64,000 nucleotides of DNA from DASSQJ01 sp963726295 (GTDB taxonomy: Bacteria > Actinomycetota > Actinomycetes > Actinomycetales > Dermatophilaceae): positions 1 to 64,000 of the forward strand of contig CAVSBW010000012.1 of the NCBI GenBank assembly GCA_963726295.1, given 5' to 3'. The notes beneath the pieces are model-generated. The model saw only the letters and a list, made by a program, of their open reading frames with translations, was not told the DNA's origin and ran no database searches. Shown in pieces: positions 59,274 to 64,000 of the stretch (positions are counted from its first letter, which is position 1; each line of letters starts with the position of its first letter). A program made the position numbers and the translations under genes.

Positions 59274-59346
59274 GGGCCTGTAGCTCAGCTGGTAGAGCGC
59301 CGCGTTTACACCGCGTCGGTCGTCGGTTCGATCCCGGCCGGGCCCA
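59274..59346 (+). tRNA. tRNA-Val (anticodon TAC)
   Basis: Acceptor strands GGGCCTG and CGGGCCC pair (one G-T), with discriminator A59346. The D arm is in TAGCTCAGCTGGTAGAGC, the anticodon stem/loop is CCGCG-TTTACAC-CGCGT with anticodon TAC, and the T arm is GTCGG-TTCGATC-CCGGC. CCA is not encoded. The next gene's ATG begins at 59348, only one base after the tRNA end. Confidence 0.95.
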
Positions 59347-59347
59347 C

Positions 59348-60202
59348 ATGAGCGACGCCGAATCACCCCTGACCCTGCTCGAGGTGCTCGAGGTGGTCGA
59401 GCGGCTGTACCCGCCGTCGACGGCCCAGTCCTGGGACCGCGTCGGGCTCGTTACCGGCGACCCCGACCAGCCCGTACGGCGCATCCACCTCGCCGTGGAC
59501 CCCACGCTGGAGGTGGTGCGCGAGGCTCGCGACGCCGGCGCCGACCTGCTGCTCACGCACCATCCCCTGCTCCTGCGGGGCGTGCACGCGGTGGCGACCA
59601 CCACGGCCAAGGGGGCCGCGGTCACCGACCTCGTCGTCGGCGACGTCGCGCTCTACGTGGCCCACACCAACGCCGACGTCGCCGCCGAGGGGGTGTGCGC
59701 CGCGCTGGCCGAGGCGTGCGGGCTGCTGGAGAGCGAGCCGCTGACCTTGGCCGAAGGGCAGCCGCTGGGGCGGGTCGGTGAGCTGCCCGAGGCCGAGCCC
59801 CTGCGCGTGTTCGTCGAGCGCCTCGCGGGCCGGATGCCGGCGACGGCAGGAGGGGTGCGGGTCGCCGGGCCGCCCGAGGCGCCAGTGCGCCGGGTGGCGC
59901 TCCTCGGGGGCTCGGGGGACGACCTCCTCGACGTCGTCCGGGCCAGTGGCGCCGACGTGTACGTGACCGCCGACCTGCGGCACCACCCCGCTCTCGAGGC
60001 TCGCGAGGAGGCCCGGGGCGGCACCCCGTACCTCGTCGACGCCGGGCACTGGGCGAGCGAGCAGGTGTGGCTGCCGTGGGCCGAGCGGGCGCTGCTGGAC
60101 GGGCTCGGCGAGGACGCGACTAGGGTGGAGACCCACATCAGCACAGTGCGCACCGACCCGTGGACGTTCGTCGTCGGTGCGTCCGAGGGAGGTATGCCGT
60201 GA
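59348..60202 (+). CDS. Nif3-like dinuclear metal-centre protein, 284 aa
   Basis: The ATG at 59348 gives a normal family N-terminus (MSDAESPLTLLEVLEVVERL YPPSTAQSWDRVGLVTGDPD). Metal-binding motifs of the DUF34/Nif3 family are LLLTHHPLLLRGVH (about 64-77), VAHTNADVAAEGV, and the C-terminal VDAGHWASEQVWLPW (HxxxE). Family members may act as GTP cyclohydrolase-like or metal-chaperone proteins; function is unsettled. The start lies one base beyond the tRNA-Val 3' end, so no Shine-Dalgarno is possible outside the tRNA. It overlaps the next gene by GTGA. Syntenic with Rv2230c. Confidence 0.9.
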   Translation: MSDAESPLTLLEVLEVVERLYPPSTAQSWDRVGLVTGDPDQPVRRIHLAVDPTLEVVREARDAGADLLLTHHPLLLRGVHAVATTTAKGAAVTDLVVGDVALYVAHTNADVAAEGVCAALAEACGLLESEPLTLAEGQPLGRVGELPEAEPLRVFVERLAGRMPATAGGVRVAGPPEAPVRRVALLGGSGDDLLDVVRASGADVYVTADLRHHPALEAREEARGGTPYLVDAGHWASEQVWLPWAERALLDGLGEDATRVETHISTVRTDPWTFVVGASEGGMP

Positions 60203-60939
60203 GAGCCGAGTCCGCCCGCCAGCAGCGGTTGCTCGACCTCCAGGCCATCGACACCAGGCTCGACCAGCTCGCGCACGCGCGCAGCCACCTCCCTCAGATC
60301 GCCGAGCTCGAGGACCTCCAGGGCAAGGCCCGGCTCATCGACGACCAGCTGGTTCGCTCGCGCACCGAGCTCGGCGACGTCCAGCGCGAGGTGCGAAAGG
60401 CCGAGGCCGACGTCCAGCTGGTCCGCGACCGCGCCGCCCGCGACCAGGCCCGCCTCGACGCGGGCACCGGCACCGCCAAGGACCTGCAGGCCATCCAGCA
60501 CGAGCTCAGCTCGCTCGCGCGGCGCCAGAACGAGCTGGAGGACATCGAGCTCGAGGTGATGGAGCGCGCCGAGGCCGCCGAGCACGACGTGGCCGAGCTG
60601 GAGCGCGGCCGCGGCGAGCTGGGGGAGCGGATCACCGCGCTCGAGGCGGACCTCGGGGACGCCCTCGCGACAATCGACGCCGAGCACCAGCAGGTCGCCG
60701 GCCCGCGGTCGACGGTGTCGCAGGAGGTCGGCGAGGACCTCGTGACGCTCTACGAGAAGATCCGCACTCAGTCCGGCGGCACCGGTGCCGCGCCCCTGCG
60801 GCAGCGGCGGTGCGGCGGGTGCCAGCTCGAGCTCAACCCGGTGGACCTCCAGCGCATCCGGTCCGCCGACGAGGACGAGGTGATCCGTTGCGAGGAGTGC
60901 CGGCGCATCCTCGTCCGCACCCCCGAGTCCGGGCTGTGA
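60199..60939 (+). CDS. Coiled-coil protein with C4 zinc ribbon, 246 aa
   Basis: GTG at 60199 overlaps the Nif3-like stop. Residues 10-175 form long heptad-rich helices (RLDQLAHARSHLPQIAELED through GRGELGERITALEADLGDAL). The C-terminus carries two C-x2-C pairs, RCGGCQLELNP and RCEECRRIL, about 20 residues apart. The architecture matches Rv2229c and the CdsZ-like family of paired-helix zinc-ribbon proteins. It overlaps the RNase H gene, so the three genes form one coupled operon. Possible role in nucleic-acid binding or protein quality control; not established. Confidence 0.9.
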   Translation: MRAESARQQRLLDLQAIDTRLDQLAHARSHLPQIAELEDLQGKARLIDDQLVRSRTELGDVQREVRKAEADVQLVRDRAARDQARLDAGTGTAKDLQAIQHELSSLARRQNELEDIELEVMERAEAAEHDVAELERGRGELGERITALEADLGDALATIDAEHQQVAGPRSTVSQEVGEDLVTLYEKIRTQSGGTGAAPLRQRRCGGCQLELNPVDLQRIRSADEDEVIRCEECRRILVRTPESGL

Positions 60940-62090
60940 GCCGACGGCTCACCGTCGAGGCTGACGGCGGGTCGCGAGGGAACCCGGGTGTCGCCGGCTA
61001 CGGCGCCCTGGTGCGCGACACCGACACCGGTGCCCTGCTCGCCGAACGTGCCGCGCCGCTCGGCATCGCGTCGAACAACGTCGCCGAGTACAGCGGCCTC
61101 ATCGCCGGTCTGGAGGCGGCGCACGCCATCGACGCCGGTGCCACCGTCCACGTGCGGATGGATTCCAAGCTCGTCGTCGAGCAGATGTCGGGCAACTGGA
61201 AGATCAAGCACGAGGACATGCGGCGGCTGGCGCTTCGGGCCCAGGAGGTGGCGCGCTCGATCGTCGCCGCCGGCGGGTCGGTGGCGTACACGTGGATCCC
61301 CCGCGCCGAGAACACCGCGGCGGACGCCCTGTCGAACGAAGCGATGGACGGGCGCACGATCGACCGGACGTTCGGCGGCCCGTCGAGCCTCGACGAGGCC
61401 CCCGGGGGGCCGAGCGAGGACGACGACGAGGGCCCGGTGTCCGTCTCCGGTGACCCGGGGGCGGCCCGGGCGTACCGCCGTGGGACGCCGACGCGGGTGG
61501 TGCTCGTGCGGCACGGGGTCACGGACTTCACCTCGGAGGGTCGCCTCGACGGCCGCGGAGGGCCCGACCCGGCTCTGAACGCCACCGGCCGTCAGCAGGC
61601 CGTGGCGGCGGGCCGGTCGGTGGCCGCGCTCGTGCAGGGCCACCCGGCTCGCGTCATGACGTCCTCCCTGACCCGGGCCGTGGAGACCGGAGCGTCGGTG
61701 GCCGCGGCGCTGGGTGTCGACCCCGAGGCGGACCCGGACTGGGACGAACAGTCCTTCGGCGACTGGGACGGCCGTGCGGTGCACGACCTCGTCGACTCGG
61801 AGCGCGACGCCTTCCGCGCGCTGCGTGACGACCCGACCTTCCGGCCCCCGGGTGGAGAGTCACACGAGGAGCTCGTCGCTCGCATCGTCCCCGCGTGGGA
61901 ACGCGTGGTCACCGCCGGCGGCACCACCGTCGTCGTCTGTCACCGCAAGCCGATCATCGTCGTCCTCGGCCACCTCCTCGGACTCCCGCACGACCGGGCC
62001 TGGCGGCTCGCCGCGGCCCCCGGCTCCCTGACCGCGGTCGAGGTGTGGGACGACGGCGAGGTCTCGGTCGCATTCACCAACCGCACCTGA
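60936..62090 (+). CDS. Bifunctional RNase H / acid phosphatase, 384 aa
   Basis: GTG at 60936. The N-terminal RNase HI-like domain (about 1-140) begins LTVEADGGSRGNPGVAGYGA with the catalytic Asp in EADGGS, Glu in NNVAEYSGLIAGLEAA, and Asp in VRMDSKLVVEQM, then AENTAADALSNEA. After a 40-residue acidic linker comes a histidine phosphatase domain with RHGVTDFTSEGRLDGRG and a second His in VVVCHRKPIIVVLGH. M. tuberculosis Rv2228c has the same fusion, acting as RNase H and as alpha-ribazole/acid phosphatase. Last gene of the coupled tRNA-Val operon. Confidence 0.92.
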   Translation: MSRRLTVEADGGSRGNPGVAGYGALVRDTDTGALLAERAAPLGIASNNVAEYSGLIAGLEAAHAIDAGATVHVRMDSKLVVEQMSGNWKIKHEDMRRLALRAQEVARSIVAAGGSVAYTWIPRAENTAADALSNEAMDGRTIDRTFGGPSSLDEAPGGPSEDDDEGPVSVSGDPGAARAYRRGTPTRVVLVRHGVTDFTSEGRLDGRGGPDPALNATGRQQAVAAGRSVAALVQGHPARVMTSSLTRAVETGASVAAALGVDPEADPDWDEQSFGDWDGRAVHDLVDSERDAFRALRDDPTFRPPGGESHEELVARIVPAWERVVTAGGTTVVVCHRKPIIVVLGHLLGLPHDRAWRLAAAPGSLTAVEVWDDGEVSVAFTNRT

Positions 62091-62111
62091 GCACCGTTCA
62101 TCCAGGGCAGG

Positions 62112-62282
62112 ATGTCGGACATGCGCGACAGTGGTCTCACCGAGGGCGGGGGCGACCCCACTGCCACCCCGAGCACGCCGAGCGCCTCGACGGGCACGAC
62201 CGCGTGGCTGCGCGCCTCGGCGCGGGCGCTGGGACGGGCCGTGCGCTGGCTCCTCGACCGGATCGGCTTCCTCACCGGCTGA
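62112..62282 (+). CDS. Possible small protein, 56 aa
   Basis: An ATG at 62112 (MSDMRDSGLTEGGGDPTATP) follows GGGCAGG and encodes a Ser/Thr/Pro-rich first half and a basic amphipathic helix at the end (ARALGRAVRWLLDRIGFLTG). Third-position GC is high, but the region is GC-rich throughout. It lies 21 bases after the RNase H-phosphatase gene. It could be a genuine membrane-associated small protein; no family is known to me. Confidence 0.35.
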   Translation: MSDMRDSGLTEGGGDPTATPSTPSASTGTTAWLRASARALGRAVRWLLDRIGFLTG

Positions 62283-62357
62283 CGGTGGGCGGCGGCACAC
62301 CGTTCGGCAACCCGACCTCGGTACGCCCTCATCGAGTCAGGACGGCGTCCTCCAACC

Positions 62358-63932
62358 TCAGAACGGTGCTGGGGCCTCGCCGAGCCGGGGTGCGGCGAGC
62401 GGTGCCGGCAACGGGGTGGCCGAGCCCGTCGGGACGACCCGTCGGTGCTGGGGCTCGGTCACGCGCACCTGCCCGGACGTCGAGATCCACTCGACGGTGC
62501 CGTCGGGGTCGAGGCGGTAGCGCCATCGACCACGCTGCTTCATGCGGTGGTGGCGTCGGCACAGGCCGGCGAGGTTGGTGGGGGAGGTCTGGCCCTCCGG
62601 CCACGGTCGGGTGTGGTCGAGGTCGACGCGGACGGCGGGTCGGCCGCAGCCCCACGCCCGGCAGGTGCCGTCGCGGGTGGTCACGAACTCGCGGATGGCC
62701 CGCGTCGGGGCGTAGGCGCCGGTGGTGACCGACGCGAGGGTGCCGGTCTCGGCGTCGAGGATCGCACGGGTCACCTCGAGCGGGAGGGTCCGCAGCATCC
62801 CGGCCATCACCGCGGCGGGGATGAAGCCGACTCCGGGCAGGTCACAGCCACCGATCGCCACCCCGGGGGAGACGATGGCCTGCTCGCGGAACCGGGCGGG
62901 GATCGGGCCGCCGGCCGCTGGGTGACCGTCGGGGGCCTCCTCGAACCACGAGAACTCCTCGCGGGACTCGGGGGTGAGGTCGGCCATCCGGGTCTCCTCA
63001 CCCGTGACGGCGTCGATGACGGTCTCGTCGTCGTCCCGCTCGATCCGCGTCCGCACCCAGCCCTCGCGGCCACGGTCCTGTCGGGAGCCGGTTGCCGGAA
63101 CCTGGCCGCCGTGGCCCGGGTTCGTGATCACCGGGATGCCGAGCGTGACCCGGGCATCGACCGTGACGTTCTCCAGGACCAGGTCGGCGAGGGCGTCGGC
63201 GCGGGACTCCTCCACGGTGAGTGACGGGTCGTCCTCGCGGGCGTCGGCGGCCAGCTGGTCGACGGCGGCCCACATCGACGCGCTCGTCTCCGTGGGGAGC
63301 AGCGCCCACCACTCCGACAGGCCGTCCTCGCTCGGACGGACCTGCACGGTGCGTCCCCGCCGCGTGCGCTCCCGGTGCGCGGCGACCTGCTCGGCCGCGA
63401 CGCGCTCGGCCACCTCGCGGGCCGCAGCGGTGATGCGGGCCGGGTCCATCCCCACCAGTCGGGGAGCCAGCTGGGCGTCCACGGCCAGGCAGGCCACGAC
63501 GTCGAGCCCGGAGCAGGCGTCGACCACCTTGTGGGCGCTCGTGGTCGGGAGGTCCCCCGACAGCACGAGGGCGCGGACCGCTGGGAAGCGCTCGGCCAGC
63601 GCGGCGCCCAGCGCGACCTTGCGACCGGCGACGCCCTCGGTGAGCGCGGTGGCCGCGGACATCTCGGCCGGCGCCATGGCGTCGACGAACCCGACGGGGT
63701 GCACTCGCTGCCAGGGTCGCGACTCGTACATCGTCGTCTCGACACGCGCGGCCTGGGCGGCGGCCGCGCCCTGGGCGCCCTCCGCCGCGTTGACGAGCCC
63801 CTGCAGCTCGCCGGCGAGCTCGAATGCCTCCACCGGGTCCAGCCATCCGCCCGACTCCGCGAGCTCGCGGCCGACCTCGGCGCACTCCGCGCGCAGCCGC
63901 GCGATGCGTGTGCTGAGCTGGCTCCGGTCCAT
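62358..63932 (-). CDS. DUF222/HNH endonuclease-domain protein, 524 aa
   Basis: ATG at 63932 (MDRSQLSTRIARLRAECAEV). The N-terminal 300 residues are the DUF222 (13E12-repeat type) region: ELAGELQGLVNAAEGAQGAA, RALVLSGDLPTTSAHKVVDA and ITAAAREVAERVAAEQVAAH. The C-terminal HNH motif is CGRPAVRVDLDHTRPWPEGQ..NLAGLCRRHHRMKQRGRWRY with the metal-binding His-Asn-His. Such proteins are repeated in many actinobacterial genomes, and whether they cleave DNA is unproven. The last 40 residues are proline-rich. Its AT-richer promoter lies at 63935-63965. Confidence 0.88.
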   Translation of the reverse strand: MDRSQLSTRIARLRAECAEVGRELAESGGWLDPVEAFELAGELQGLVNAAEGAQGAAAAQAARVETTMYESRPWQRVHPVGFVDAMAPAEMSAATALTEGVAGRKVALGAALAERFPAVRALVLSGDLPTTSAHKVVDACSGLDVVACLAVDAQLAPRLVGMDPARITAAAREVAERVAAEQVAAHRERTRRGRTVQVRPSEDGLSEWWALLPTETSASMWAAVDQLAADAREDDPSLTVEESRADALADLVLENVTVDARVTLGIPVITNPGHGGQVPATGSRQDRGREGWVRTRIERDDDETVIDAVTGEETRMADLTPESREEFSWFEEAPDGHPAAGGPIPARFREQAIVSPGVAIGGCDLPGVGFIPAAVMAGMLRTLPLEVTRAILDAETGTLASVTTGAYAPTRAIREFVTTRDGTCRAWGCGRPAVRVDLDHTRPWPEGQTSPTNLAGLCRRHHRMKQRGRWRYRLDPDGTVEWISTSGQVRVTEPQHRRVVPTGSATPLPAPLAAPRLGEAPAPF

Positions 63933-64000
63933 GCTTCGATGATAACCGAACATCTGTATGAATCACAACCCGGCATCCGGTTCCTGTGGACGGGGGAGGA

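Noticed and set aside
1..64000. CRISPR array
   Set aside because: No regularly spaced short repeats with unique spacers were seen on reading the window.

Overview
The window is high-GC actinobacterial DNA, most likely from Micrococcales (an Intrasporangiaceae/Dermatophilaceae-like genus; the exact genus is inference). The evidence is the strong codon-position GC bias, frequent GTG starts, a homodimeric-type AceE, the FasR-fabD-fabH-acpP-fabF cluster, DUF3052 and DUF3145 proteins, and an order (Nif3-like, zinc ribbon/coiled coil, RNase H-phosphatase, DUF3052, AhpE-type peroxiredoxin, aceE, fasR, fab genes) that recalls the Rv2228c-Rv2245 region of Mycobacterium tuberculosis.

Layout. (1) 1-7178 is an accessory island whose right edge is marked by a 3' fragment of tRNA-Asn. 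It holds a partial conserved gene, three badly frameshifted genes (a helix-turn-helix repeat protein, a HEPN-like protein, an unidentified protein) and a compact, translationally coupled minus-strand operon of small excisionase/zinc/replication-accessory-type genes. (2) 7.2-13 kb carries a stress/dormancy-flavoured set (wHTH regulator, alcohol dehydrogenase, HPF-like, OsmC, TauE, FmdE) ending at a decayed IS110 transposase. (3) 13-26 kb is a catabolic region: an Lrp regulator and a PLP gamma-lyase; then a minus-strand run of gluABCD-type transporter, a sarcosine-oxidase-like flavoprotein, a dimethylglycine-dehydrogenase-like flavoprotein and a non-pyrrolysine MttB-family methyltransferase; then a cupin and a glutamylputrescine-oxidase-like flavoprotein. 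(4) 26-30 kb has a Tat-secreted small protein, a Rieske protein, a broken WD40-type gene and a SulP transporter. (5) 30078-39745 is a complete integrated element in a tRNA-Met(CAT) gene, bounded by 44-bp direct repeats. It carries int, xis, a RepSA-like initiator, a toxin-antitoxin-like pair, a GNAT gene and two insertion sequences, but no recognisable transfer gene. (6) 40-64 kb is largely core chromosome: DUF3145, a PGM1-like ATP-grasp enzyme, fatty-acid synthesis with its regulator, argG with an ARG-box-like palindrome, furA-katG, aceE, fdhD, two PH-domain membrane proteins, DUF3052, ahpE, tRNA-Val, and the Nif3/zinc-ribbon/RNase H-phosphatase operon, ending in a DUF222/HNH protein.

How it works together. 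The strongest candidate for an under-described system is 15.2-23.8 kb, where an MttB-superfamily protein is coupled to a folate-type demethylating flavoprotein, with no partner corrinoid protein in sight. The tRNA-Met element shows its attachment cores, matching arm-type repeats, an inverted repeat ahead of rep, and an IS110 whose ribosome-binding site is locked in a 12-bp hairpin. The tRNA-Val gene ends one base before the start codon of the next gene, so tRNA 3' processing would yield a leaderless mRNA. All positions and motif readings come from reading the sequence; family names rest on recognition without database search.
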